A stretch of 64,000 nucleotides of DNA, taken from Aurantiacibacter suaedae (GTDB lineage Bacteria; Pseudomonadota; Alphaproteobacteria; Sphingomonadales; Sphingomonadaceae). Positions within the stretch are counted from its first letter, which is position 1. The number at the start of each line of letters is the position of its first letter. The notes beneath the pieces are model-generated. The model searched no databases and was not told the origin of the DNA. It worked only from the letters and a program-made list of their open reading frames with translations. Location of the stretch: NCBI RefSeq assembly GCF_005434915.1, contig NZ_SKCG01000003.1:558001-622000 (forward strand), written 5' to 3'. Both the position numbers and the translations under genes were made by a program. Positions 54,387 through 62,384 of the stretch are shown one piece after another.

Positions 54387-56636
54387 ATGAGATATTCACG
54401 CAAGGTCGCGATGGCGGCTGCTCTCTCTATCGGCCAGTTTGCCGCACCGGCGTTGGCACAGAGCGACGACACAGGCGACGGAGACGATATCATCGTGGTC
54501 ACCGTGAAGAACGAGCAGACCGCGCTGATCGACTTTCCGGGCGCTGTCACCGCCATTGACCAGGGCGAGCTTCAGGCCCGCGCCATCGCCGACATCTCGC
54601 AGCTTTCTTATGCCGCACCGAACGTTGCGCTCGATACCGTGGGTACGTTCAAGGGCGTGGCCAATTTCTCGATCCGCGGGCTTGGCATCAATTCCTCTAT
54701 CGTGTCGGTCGATCCGGCGGTGGGCCTGATCGTCGACGGGGTTTACCTAGGGATCAACGCGGGCGCGGTGTTCGATACGGTCGATATCGCGCGGGTCGAT
54801 ATCCTGCGCGGGCCGCAGGGCGTGGCCTTCGGGCGCAATGTGACCGGCGGCGCGGTGCTGGTCGAAACGGGCGAGCCGACCGACGAGTGGGAAGGCCGTG
54901 CGCGCCTCGCTTACGAAGGGCCTGTCGATTCGGGTCGCGGCTCGGGCATGTGGAGCGCGCGCGGCGTGGTCTCGGGGCCTCTTTCGGATGCCTTGGCCAT
55001 TCGCCTTGCCGCGCTGCACAGCAACGACGCAGGCTATTTCAAGAATGAGTTCGATGGCGCAGACTTCGGCGCATCGGAAACCACCGTTCTGCGTGGAGCG
55101 ATTCGGGCCCGGCTCAGCCCGACCTTCACGCTCACCGCGAAGGGCGAATATACCAAGGTCACCGGCGAAGGCGCGGCGGCGCACAACAACGGGCTGTTCG
55201 CGCGCGATTCGTTCGGGCTTTCGATCGATGAGCGCGGCCGCCACGACAGCGAGACGGGCTTCGTAGTCACCCGCGCGGAGTTGGAGCTGGGCGAGGGCAA
55301 GCTCACCAACATCTTCGGTTGGCGCTCTTACGATGTGTTTACCCGAAACGACATCGACAGCTCGCCCAATCCGATCTTCTCCTCGGACACGCTGACCACG
55401 CAGGAGCAGTTCTCGAACGAGCTGCTCTATTCGCTCGACAAGGAGGGTTGGCATCTCTCGACCGGCGGCTACTGGTTCACGCAGGATGTCAGTTATGACG
55501 AGATCCGCAACCTTGCCACGCCGCAATTCGGCGGCGGCAAGCAGACGCACGATGTCCTCGGCCTGTTCGGCGAGCTGGGCTTCGACGTGACCGAACGGCT
55601 GACGCTTACCGCAGGCCTGCGCTCGTCGCGCGAGGTGAAGGATGCGCAGGTGACCTATGTCCGTCCGCGCGCAGAGTGTTCGGTGATCGCGGGCACCTGT
55701 CCTATCACCGGCGAGCGCGTGCCCGGCGAGAACAACGGCTTTGCCGATAAGCGCGCGTGGGAGAACTGGTCGCCGCGGCTGGTTGCCAGCTACGACGCCA
55801 GCGACGATGCGCAGATCTACGCCAGTTGGGCGCGTGGCTATCGCTCCGGCGGTTACAACTTTCGCATCACCCAACCGGCCTCGTTCGAGGAGGTGGCCGC
55901 CGCGCTCGGCTCGCCCGCCTATGACGAGGAGCGGGTCGATACCTTCGAGCTTGGCGCAAAGTGGCAATCGCCCGATCGCACCATCTTCCTGCAAGGTGCG
56001 GTGTTCCGCAGCGAGGTCGACAATATGCAGCGCGAAGTCGTGGTGAGCAGCCCCACCTCTGGCCTGGCGCAGTCGGTCTATAACACCGCTGATGCACGCA
56101 TCACCGGATTTGAGGGGGAGGCAACCTTCCGCGCTGCGCCCGGCTTCGAATTGGCCGCCAATGTCGGCTTCACCGATGCGGGATACAAGCGCGTGTTCTA
56201 CGACATCTCGGGCGATGGCGTGATCGACGCCGCCGACCTCGCGCTCGAGCTGCCGCGCGCGCCGCGCTGGACTTTCGGCGGTAGCCTTTCCTACGAAGCC
56301 GACCTGTGGGGCGACAAGTTTGTGCGTGCCTTCGCCACCTTCCAGCGCCGCGACCGGTTCGCCTATTCGGACAACAACTTTGGCTATAACGCTGCCGCCA
56401 ACCGGGTCGATGCATCGCTCGCTTTGGGTTGTCACGGCTGCGGGATCACGTTGAGCCTGTTCGGGCGCAACCTGCTCGACGAGGTGCAGTTCGGGGCCGA
56501 CGCCGGGCTGCCGTTCTCAGGCGGGCCGTTCTCCGATGGCAACGACCGGCCGTTCGATCCGAGCCCGGCGCAGGGTACGTTCTCGCCCATGGCCAAGGGA
56601 CGCGTTCTGGGAGTGGCGATCGAGGCCGACTTCTGA
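54387..56636 (+). CDS. TonB-dependent outer-membrane receptor
   Basis: The 749-residue protein has a signal peptide (APALAQ), a plug domain ([40 protein letters not shown]) and a barrel ending in [13 protein letters not shown] with a terminal Phe. It takes up a siderophore, cofactor or carbohydrate; the substrate cannot be told. AGGGGGG precedes the start. It converges on phoX and shares a terminator with it. A link with phosphate supply is possible but unproved. Confidence 0.95.
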   Translation: MRYSRKVAMAAALSIGQFAAPALAQSDDTGDGDDIIVVTVKNEQTALIDFPGAVTAIDQGELQARAIADISQLSYAAPNVALDTVGTFKGVANFSIRGLGINSSIVSVDPAVGLIVDGVYLGINAGAVFDTVDIARVDILRGPQGVAFGRNVTGGAVLVETGEPTDEWEGRARLAYEGPVDSGRGSGMWSARGVVSGPLSDALAIRLAALHSNDAGYFKNEFDGADFGASETTVLRGAIRARLSPTFTLTAKGEYTKVTGEGAAAHNNGLFARDSFGLSIDERGRHDSETGFVVTRAELELGEGKLTNIFGWRSYDVFTRNDIDSSPNPIFSSDTLTTQEQFSNELLYSLDKEGWHLSTGGYWFTQDVSYDEIRNLATPQFGGGKQTHDVLGLFGELGFDVTERLTLTAGLRSSREVKDAQVTYVRPRAECSVIAGTCPITGERVPGENNGFADKRAWENWSPRLVASYDASDDAQIYASWARGYRSGGYNFRITQPASFEEVAAALGSPAYDEERVDTFELGAKWQSPDRTIFLQGAVFRSEVDNMQREVVVSSPTSGLAQSVYNTADARITGFEGEATFRAAPGFELAANVGFTDAGYKRVFYDISGDGVIDAADLALELPRAPRWTFGGSLSYEADLWGDKFVRAFATFQRRDRFAYSDNNFGYNAAANRVDASLALGCHGCGITLSLFGRNLLDEVQFGADAGLPFSGGPFSDGNDRPFDPSPAQGTFSPMAKGRVLGVAIEADF

Positions 56637-56664
56637 CCGCTTCGGGCAGACTTCGACGCAAAGA

Positions 56665-56694
56665 AAAACGGCGGGGATCGCTCCCCGCCGTTTT
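56665..56694. terminator. Bidirectional rho-independent terminator
   Basis: A 13-bp stem (AAAACGGCGGGGA with TCCCCGCCGTTTT) and a four-base loop lie between the convergent TonB receptor and phoX genes, with T-runs on both strands. Confidence 0.95.
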
Positions 56695-56718
56695 CGTTTT
56701 CACTGGTCGGTGTTGGGC

Positions 56719-59178
56719 CTAAAGGCCGACGATCCCGTCAGCATCGCGGGTGATCACCACCACGCCCGAGCGCGGCCGGCCCGAGGTGGTGCCGCTCTGG
56801 CTTTGCGGCCAGTTGCTGCCCGGTGCATCGTAGGTGCCGTTTTCGCCCGGATGCTGGATGCCAACGAACAGCGTCCGTCCGTCAGGCGTCGTATCGACGC
56901 CGGTAATCTCGCACTGTTTTGGCCCGACCAGAAAGCGCTTGAGCGTTGCCGCCGTGGCATCGGCGCCGGCAATGGTGGTCTGCTGCGCGGTCGCGCCGGT
57001 CGCGTCCATGTTGGTGATGGTGACATTGCCGCCATCGCCCACCTGGCCCGGCAGCGCCGCCAGCATCATGCAGTTGGAGCGATCGGTCATCGCGCCATCG
57101 TCGGTCTGGATCCACAACAGAGGATTGACCTGACCGGCCGCGTTCTGATCGCGCGAGAACCACAGGCCGTCGGGGCTTGAGAAGTCGTTATCGGCGGTCA
57201 GCCCCGAAATGTTGATGTCGGCGTCGGCATCGGCCGAGTCGGCACCGAACAGGTAGATGTCCCAAGTGAAGCCGGTGGCCGCGCCATCGTCACCCGCCTC
57301 GCGCAGGCGGATGATGTGGCCGTTGGGGTTTCCGTACTGGTCCTTGCCGTCCTTCGGGTCGTTGTAATGGCGCGGGTTGGCCGCATCGGTGTCGTTGAGC
57401 GGACGGTTCGCGGCATTGTTGTTGGTGAGCGTGAGATAGACCTCGCCTGTCACTGGGTTCACCGCGGTCCATTCGGGCCGATCCATCGGCGTTGCGCCGA
57501 CCGCGTCAGCCGCAAGGCGCGGGTTGACGAGGATGTCCGCCTGGCTCTCGAACACATACTCAGGAAAGCCGCCAGTTGCCGGGCGGTTGGGCACCTGGCC
57601 GAACACCAGCGGCAGCCACGTGCCGGAGCCATTGGCGTCGAACCGGGCGACATAGAGTGTGCCATTGTCGAGATACTTGTCGCCCACGGCGAGGCGGTCG
57701 GAAGCATTCTCGTCGGCCGCGTCCCAGTTACTGGCCGAGACGAACTTGTAGAGGTACTCGCGGCGCGAATCGTCGCCCATGTAGACCGCCACCTTCTTGC
57801 CCGGTGTCAGCTTGCCCATCCACGCGCCTTCGTGGCCGAAGCGGCCCAGCGCGGTGCGCTTGCGCGGCGTAGAGCCGGGGCTGTAGGGATCGATTTCGAC
57901 CACCCAGCCGAACTGGTTAGGCTCGTTGCGATAGTCTTGCGTGGCAGCTCCGGTTCCGGCGCGGGCGTCCCAGCGGGTGAAGATGTCCTGAGTGGGCGTC
58001 GCGGTTGACCATGAATAGTTGCCGGTGGTGCTGCGCACGCCATAACGGGCGAGCGCGGTCCGCTCGCGCACGCTGCGGTTCGCTTCGTCTGATTCAGCAC
58101 CCGAGCTGGGGCGCTTGAAGTAGCCGGCCCAGTTCTCTTCGCAGGTCATGATCGTGCCCCAGGCGGCATAGCCGTTGGCGCAGTTGTTGATCGTGCCGCG
58201 CCCGGAGGTGCCCGACGGCGAGAACTTGGTCTTCAGGTAGTCGGTCCCGGCGACCGGGCCCTTGAAGGTGGTGCCCGTGTTCGGGGTCACGCGGCGGTTG
58301 AAGGCGCTGTTCTGCACATAGGACCAGGCGCCGCTACCATCGTCGCTGACTTCGACGAAGCTGAGGCCGTGGCACTCGATCTCCTTAATCGCCTCCGCAG
58401 CGGGGCGCGGACCGCCCGAAAGGTTGGTCGGACCGTTGGGGTGCAGATAGGTCTCGGTGATGTTCTCGTGGTTCTGCACCAGAATACCGCGCGCACTGGC
58501 GCTGTAGTCACGCTGGCCAGCGGCGTTGAGGCCGAAGAAGTGCAGGGCATCGCCATGGTCGCCGATGCGCGAGGCGAAGTCGGTATCGGTTCCGTCGTTG
58601 GCATAAGCAGGCGTGCCTGCGATGATCGGATCGCCCAGCGCGGTAAGCACGCTCACCGAATAGCCGGCGGGGACGGTGACGACATCGTCGAGATTCTTGG
58701 GCACCGCATCGAAGTTCAGCGCGGCCGGGCTTACGGTGATAACGGTCTCATCGCTCTGGAGGCCGTTCTCCGCCGAAAAGCGGAAGGTAAGGGCGGTGGC
58801 CTCGGCAACGGCAGGGGCCACGAAGGTGACCGTGTTCTGATCGATCATGACCAGGTCGACCGCCTCCCCGCTGACCTGCGACCAGCTGTTGCCGCCGGTG
58901 CCACCGGTGACGCTTCCCTGCAGGGTAACAGCGTTGCCCGACGTGGTGGCGGCATCTGCGCCTGCATTCACGGTGATGGCCGAACCCTGCTGCGCATCGT
59001 CGTCGTCGCAGGCCGAGAGCAGGGCGCTACCGAATACCGCGAAGGCGCTGGCTTGCAGCCCGCCGAAAATTGTCTGCCGGCGCGAATAGCGTTCGTCGAT
59101 GATGGCGTTGAGCGACCGGTTACTCGATTCGTTGGTATCGACGTCGCCGTCACTGTAGCCGATTGAATTATTGGACAT
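56719..59178 (-). CDS. phoX: Tat-exported PhoX-type phosphatase with N-terminal Ig-like domain
   Basis: The 819-residue protein has a long N-terminus, a twin-arginine motif SRRQTIF (Arg 33-34), then a hydrophobic stretch ending in the lipobox LSAC (Cys 57), so it is probably a Tat-exported lipoprotein. Residues about 63-150 form an Ig/PKD-like domain (VNAGADAATTSGNAVTLQGS ... WSQVSG). The PhoX core follows (LVQNHENITETYLHP, IMTCEENWAGYF, GRFGHEGAW). PhoX uses calcium and iron to release phosphate from esters. ATG 59178 follows GGGGGUGA, which lies in a hairpin; ATG 59190 is in frame upstream. Confidence 0.93.
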   Translation of the reverse strand: MSNNSIGYSDGDVDTNESSNRSLNAIIDERYSRRQTIFGGLQASAFAVFGSALLSACDDDDAQQGSAITVNAGADAATTSGNAVTLQGSVTGGTGGNSWSQVSGEAVDLVMIDQNTVTFVAPAVAEATALTFRFSAENGLQSDETVITVSPAALNFDAVPKNLDDVVTVPAGYSVSVLTALGDPIIAGTPAYANDGTDTDFASRIGDHGDALHFFGLNAAGQRDYSASARGILVQNHENITETYLHPNGPTNLSGGPRPAAEAIKEIECHGLSFVEVSDDGSGAWSYVQNSAFNRRVTPNTGTTFKGPVAGTDYLKTKFSPSGTSGRGTINNCANGYAAWGTIMTCEENWAGYFKRPSSGAESDEANRSVRERTALARYGVRSTTGNYSWSTATPTQDIFTRWDARAGTGAATQDYRNEPNQFGWVVEIDPYSPGSTPRKRTALGRFGHEGAWMGKLTPGKKVAVYMGDDSRREYLYKFVSASNWDAADENASDRLAVGDKYLDNGTLYVARFDANGSGTWLPLVFGQVPNRPATGGFPEYVFESQADILVNPRLAADAVGATPMDRPEWTAVNPVTGEVYLTLTNNNAANRPLNDTDAANPRHYNDPKDGKDQYGNPNGHIIRLREAGDDGAATGFTWDIYLFGADSADADADINISGLTADNDFSSPDGLWFSRDQNAAGQVNPLLWIQTDDGAMTDRSNCMMLAALPGQVGDGGNVTITNMDATGATAQQTTIAGADATAATLKRFLVGPKQCEITGVDTTPDGRTLFVGIQHPGENGTYDAPGSNWPQSQSGTTSGRPRSGVVVITRDADGIVGL

Positions 59179-59179
59179 T

Positions 59180-59223
59180 ATCACCCCCATTCAGGACTTG
59201 GTGCTCCTGAATTAAGGGGTGAT
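59180..59223 (-). promoter_or_regulatory. Hairpin in the phoX leader that masks the ribosome binding site
   Basis: On the minus-strand mRNA, AUCACCCC (59223-59216) can pair with GGGGUGAU (59187-59180), and AUUCAGGA (59212-59205) with UCCUGAAU (59196-59189). This leaves an 8-base loop and a small internal loop. The lower 3' strand is the Shine-Dalgarno sequence, two bases before the AUG at 59178. This would repress translation unless opened. Both arms being perfect makes chance less likely, but a DNA operator is an alternative. Confidence 0.6.
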
Positions 59224-59288
59224 TTTGACGCGCCGAGGTCCGTTCGAAGGCAACTTGGCGACAGTTTGGTGTCTAATGGGTGTCCTGT

Positions 59289-59891
59289 CTAGCTTGCGAG
59301 CTTGGCAGCCGTCGCACCAACGCGCTTGCCGAGGTAGCGGGCACCGGCCAGCTCGGTCTCGCTCGGCTGGCGCGCGCCGTCCGGCCCGGCAATGGTGGTC
59401 GCGCCGTAAGGAGCGCCGCCCTTGACTTCGTCGACCCCGTTCTGGCCTTCGAAGCCATAGTCGAGCCCGATGATCGACATGCCGAAGTGCAGCATGTTGG
59501 TAATCAGCGAGAACAGCGTCGTCTCCTGTCCGCCGTGCTGCGAGTTCGAAGAGGTGAAGGCCGCGCCGGGCTTGCCGATCAGCGCGCCCGAGGACCAGAT
59601 GCCGCCGCAGGTGTCGAGGAATGACGCCATCTGGCTCGGCAGTCGGCCAAAGCGGGTGGGGGCGCCGAACACCACGCCATCGTAATTAGCGAGCGCGTCC
59701 GGCCCTTCGATCAGCGGGTGGTTCTCGTTATGTGAAAAGCCGAAGTTCTCGACGATGTCGGTAGGGGCCGTTTCGGGCACGCGGCGAATGTCGCATTCGG
59801 CACCGCTTTCGCGCACACCGTCAGCGATGGCCTCGGCCATCTGGGAGGTGTGGCCGTAAGACGAATAATAGAGCACGAGAACGCGAGCCAT
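59289..59891 (-). CDS. wrbA: NAD(P)H:quinone oxidoreductase, WrbA type
   Basis: The 200-residue flavodoxin-fold protein begins [23 protein letters not shown], the FMN phosphate loop. It has [23 protein letters not shown] and [15 protein letters not shown], the WrbA pattern. It reduces quinones by two electrons, protecting against redox cycling. GGAAACACC lies upstream of the start at 59891. The gene precedes the tRNA and faces away from it. Confidence 0.95.
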   Translation of the reverse strand: MARVLVLYYSSYGHTSQMAEAIADGVRESGAECDIRRVPETAPTDIVENFGFSHNENHPLIEGPDALANYDGVVFGAPTRFGRLPSQMASFLDTCGGIWSSGALIGKPGAAFTSSNSQHGGQETTLFSLITNMLHFGMSIIGLDYGFEGQNGVDEVKGGAPYGATTIAGPDGARQPSETELAGARYLGKRVGATAAKLAS

Positions 59892-60081
59892 GGTGTTTCC
59901 TTCGTTTGCAGGGTTTGCCAGAGGCAATGGGCGAGCCCCCGCACAGTTCCGGCTTCGGGAAAATTTGCGATAAGGGCAACAAAAGCGTTGGAAGGGCCTT
60001 GCCAAGCTCGCGCAGCTTCGCCATAGGGCCGCTTCCAATTTGCTCGCCGGGCGCTTCGAAGATGTCCGACGCAGGAGCAAT

Positions 60082-60156
60082 GCCTGGGTAGCTCAGTGGT
60101 AGAGCAGACGATTGAAAATCGTCGTGTCGGTGGTTCGACTCCGCCCCCGGGCACCA
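60082..60156 (+). tRNA. tRNA-Phe (anticodon GAA)
   Basis: A cloverleaf folds fully: acceptor GCCTGGG/CCCGGGC with one G-U pair, D-arm GCTC...GAGC, and anticodon stem GACGA/TCGTC with loop TTGAAAA (GAA at 60114-60116). The T-arm carries GGTTCGACTCC, and discriminator A and encoded CCA lie at 60153-60156. A short C-rich hairpin follows. No duplicated 3' end that would mark an integrated element was seen. Confidence 0.97.
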
Positions 60157-60181
60157 CTCCCCCCAAGGGGAGCGGTGTGGA

Positions 60182-60352
60182 TCAGCTTTCCTTGGCGATA
60201 TCTTCAGGATCGGCCGGCGGGCCGGGCACGGCATAGCCATCGCCGAACCACTGCGCGAGGTCGCGGTCGCGGCAGCGGCTGGAGCAGAACGGCGAGAATT
60301 CCTCGCTACGGGGTTTCTTGCAGATCGGGCAGGGGCGTGTGCTTGCAGTCAT
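60182..60352 (-). CDS. yacG: Zinc-binding DNA gyrase inhibitor YacG
   Basis: This 56-residue product is read from ATG 60352 to TGA at 60182. It has four Cys in CPIC (8 and 11) and CSSRC (23 and 27), with SEEFSPFCSSRCRDRDLAQWF, the YacG pattern, and an acidic tail. YacG binds gyrase and inhibits it in enterobacteria. Its start overlaps the RNase E/G-like gene stop (ATGA), and it sits in a conserved infA-maf-rng-yacG order. Confidence 0.92.
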   Translation of the reverse strand: MTASTRPCPICKKPRSEEFSPFCSSRCRDRDLAQWFGDGYAVPGPPADPEDIAKES

Positions 60353-61302
60353 GATGTGAGTAGCTGGGCTTGCGGGGCCTCCAGCGCAAGGGCCGGATCG
60401 GTTTCGAGGCGGACCTGCTTGCCGGTACGGCGGGCCAGCTCATCCAGCCATTCCGGCTTTATCTTGGCTTTCAGCGCCGGGTGGACGCGCAGCGCCAGGA
60501 TTGCGCCCGTTCCTTCCGCTCTTTCGCCCACGCGCATGGCGTAGCGCGCGGCAAGGCCGGTGCGGCTGGTGGCGAAGCGGTGCAGCAGCGACGGGCCTTC
60601 GAGCCGTGCCACGATATGCAAGAAGCCGAATCCGTTGATCGCGGTGCGCTCGTGCGGCCACTGTGCCAAAGCCTGCGCGAGCGCCTCGTCGATAGCCTTG
60701 CGGTCGGCCTTGGCGGCGAGGGTGGGAAAATCGATCCCGATGGAGCCGCCGAGATCGAATAGCGGCAACGCCTCCGCCAGGGCGGGTATGGCAGCCAGTG
60801 CCAGTTCGCGCGGCGGCAGGTCGCCGTCGATGTCTGCCAGCGTCATCGCCGGGGTGGCGCTGAACAGCAGCGCGCCGCCAGGAAAGGCGATTTCGCCCGA
60901 AGAGGCATTGTGCCACAAGTCTTCCCACATGCCGGTGGGGAAGCGATGCACCTCGCGGCCCTCGGTAAAGGGTGAGGGGCTGATGGCTTGCCTGTCATAG
61001 AGCCGCCCCTGCGCACGCTTGAGGCGACCACGCTCTGCGATCCGGGCGCGGGTTATCAGGACGTCGCAGGTGGAGCCTTCGGTGACGTCAGGCGGAAGAC
61101 GGTCGACCAGCACCTCGGTGCCGCTGTCTGCAAGCGCGGTGCCGCGCTTCGAGCCAGACGCGCGGGCGACAAGTTTCGCGGACACTACCGAGCCCGCCAC
61201 CAGTTCACCCGGCCATTGCATCTTTGCCGCCAGCGCCCGGTCGCCGTCGACCAGCAATGCGCGGTCTTCACCAATTCCGCGCTCGATCAGCCACTCAGCC
61301 AA
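60349..61302 (-). CDS. Short RNase E/G-type protein
   Basis: The 317-residue protein has the core DNase I-like segment of RNase E/G (SIGIDFPTLAAKADRKAIDEALAQAL) near residue 185, preceded by a degenerate S1-like portion (GSVVSAKLVAR). The Asp of IDFP fits the catalytic region. It is much shorter than RNase E, and the zinc-link Cys pair is not visible, so activity is uncertain. It overlaps maf by eight bases and yacG by four. Confidence 0.8.
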   Translation of the reverse strand: MAEWLIERGIGEDRALLVDGDRALAAKMQWPGELVAGSVVSAKLVARASGSKRGTALADSGTEVLVDRLPPDVTEGSTCDVLITRARIAERGRLKRAQGRLYDRQAISPSPFTEGREVHRFPTGMWEDLWHNASSGEIAFPGGALLFSATPAMTLADIDGDLPPRELALAAIPALAEALPLFDLGGSIGIDFPTLAAKADRKAIDEALAQALAQWPHERTAINGFGFLHIVARLEGPSLLHRFATSRTGLAARYAMRVGERAEGTGAILALRVHPALKAKIKPEWLDELARRTGKQVRLETDPALALEAPQAQLLTS

Positions 61303-61882
61303 TGACGAACCCGGCGGCCTTGAGCAGCGCGCGTGTCTCGTATAGCGGCAGGCCCATCACGCCCGAATGGCTGCCCCTGATCCATTCGATCAGCGCCTCG
61401 GCCTGGCCCTGGATGGCATAGCCGCCCGCCTTGCCCTCCCATTCGCCGCTTGCGATGTAGGCCTCGATCTCCTCTTCGGACAGGCGCTTGAACTTCAGCT
61501 GCGTCTCGCTCAGCCGTTCGCGCAAGGTTCCATCGGGCGCCATCAGCGCCACGCTGGAAAGCACACGGTGGCGGCGGCCCGAGATCAGCGCCAGGCACTT
61601 GCGCGCGGTCGCCTCGTCCTCAGCCTTGGGCAGGATGCGCCGTCCGCAAGAAACCACCGTATCGCCCGCGAGCACGAAGCCGCTGCCATCGTGCGCAGCC
61701 TGCGCCTTTTCGCGCGCCATGCGTTCGGCGTAGGGGCGGGGGAGTTCGTCCTTGTGCGGGGTCTCGTCGATCTGTGCGGGCGCAACAGCATCGGGCGCAA
61801 TGCCAAGCCGGGCAAGCAGATCGCGCCGCCGCGGGCTGGCCGAAGCGAGGATCAGGCGAAGGTCTGACAGGTGTGCGGCCAT
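61295..61882 (-). CDS. maf: Maf-family nucleotide pyrophosphatase
   Basis: The 195-residue protein begins RLILASASPRRRDLLARLGI. It has FVLAGDTVVSCG, LPKAEDEATA, SGRRHRVLSSVAL, and GEWEGKAGGYAIQGQAEALIEWIRGSHSGVMGLP, all Maf hallmarks. These enzymes hydrolyse non-canonical nucleoside triphosphates. The start at 61882 matches the conserved N-terminus. It is downstream of infA by eleven bases. Confidence 0.94.
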   Translation of the reverse strand: MAAHLSDLRLILASASPRRRDLLARLGIAPDAVAPAQIDETPHKDELPRPYAERMAREKAQAAHDGSGFVLAGDTVVSCGRRILPKAEDEATARKCLALISGRRHRVLSSVALMAPDGTLRERLSETQLKFKRLSEEEIEAYIASGEWEGKAGGYAIQGQAEALIEWIRGSHSGVMGLPLYETRALLKAAGFVIG

Positions 61883-61893
61883 GACCGCGCGCT

Positions 61894-62145
61894 TTAACCG
61901 GTGTAGCCGGGCGGGCCGCCGCGACCGGGCATGAAGCGATAGGTAATGCGCGCCTTCGTAAGGTCGTAAGGCGTCAGCTCGCACAGCACCTCGTCACCGA
62001 CCAGCACGCGAATGCGGTTCTTGCGCATCCGGCCAGCGGTGTGGCCAAGCACTTCGTGACCGTTTTCGAGCTCCACCCGGAACATCGCGTTAGGCAGCAG
62101 TTCGACCACCTTGCCGCGCATTTCGAGGAGTTCTTCTTTGGCCAT
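61894..62145 (-). CDS. infA: Translation initiation factor IF-1
   Basis: The 83-residue protein begins [21 protein letters not shown] and contains [26 protein letters not shown] and [15 protein letters not shown], the single OB fold of IF-1. It is slightly longer than the enterobacterial form because of a Gly/Pro-rich tail. It leads the infA-maf-rng-yacG unit. Confidence 0.98.
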   Translation of the reverse strand: MAKEELLEMRGKVVELLPNAMFRVELENGHEVLGHTAGRMRKNRIRVLVGDEVLCELTPYDLTKARITYRFMPGRGGPPGYTG

Positions 62146-62384
62146 ATGTCGTCCGGTGCTTTCTCTTACTCGTCAGGCGAGTGGGCGGCGCCATAGACTG
62201 CAAACAGGCAAAAGGGAAGAGGCTCAGGTTAATGGCGCGCCATTCCTGCACAGCGGCGGAGCTTCTGCGCGATCCGCGATACAATTGCGACACTTTATTA
62301 CCCAGCATTGCTTGTGTGCTGATGCACCGCACCACATAGCTTGCTCGGGGATGGGAAACATTATTTCAATCGTGTGAGGTGAGT
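62146..62384. promoter_or_regulatory. Divergent intergenic region between infA and a TonB receptor
   Basis: Promoters for both genes should lie here. It includes a perfect 14-base palindrome AATGGCGCGCCATT at 62231-62244. GAGGTGA at 62376-62382 is a ribosome site for the receptor. No other element was recognised. Confidence 0.45.

Noticed and set aside
59224-59288. Possible Pho box upstream of phoX
   Set aside because: CTGTCGC-CAAG-TTGCCTT on the minus strand matches the consensus only partly (second half weak), so I do not annotate it.
60082-60156. tRNA-Phe as an integration site
   Set aside because: No integrase and no repeated tRNA 3' end occur nearby; the flanks are housekeeping genes.
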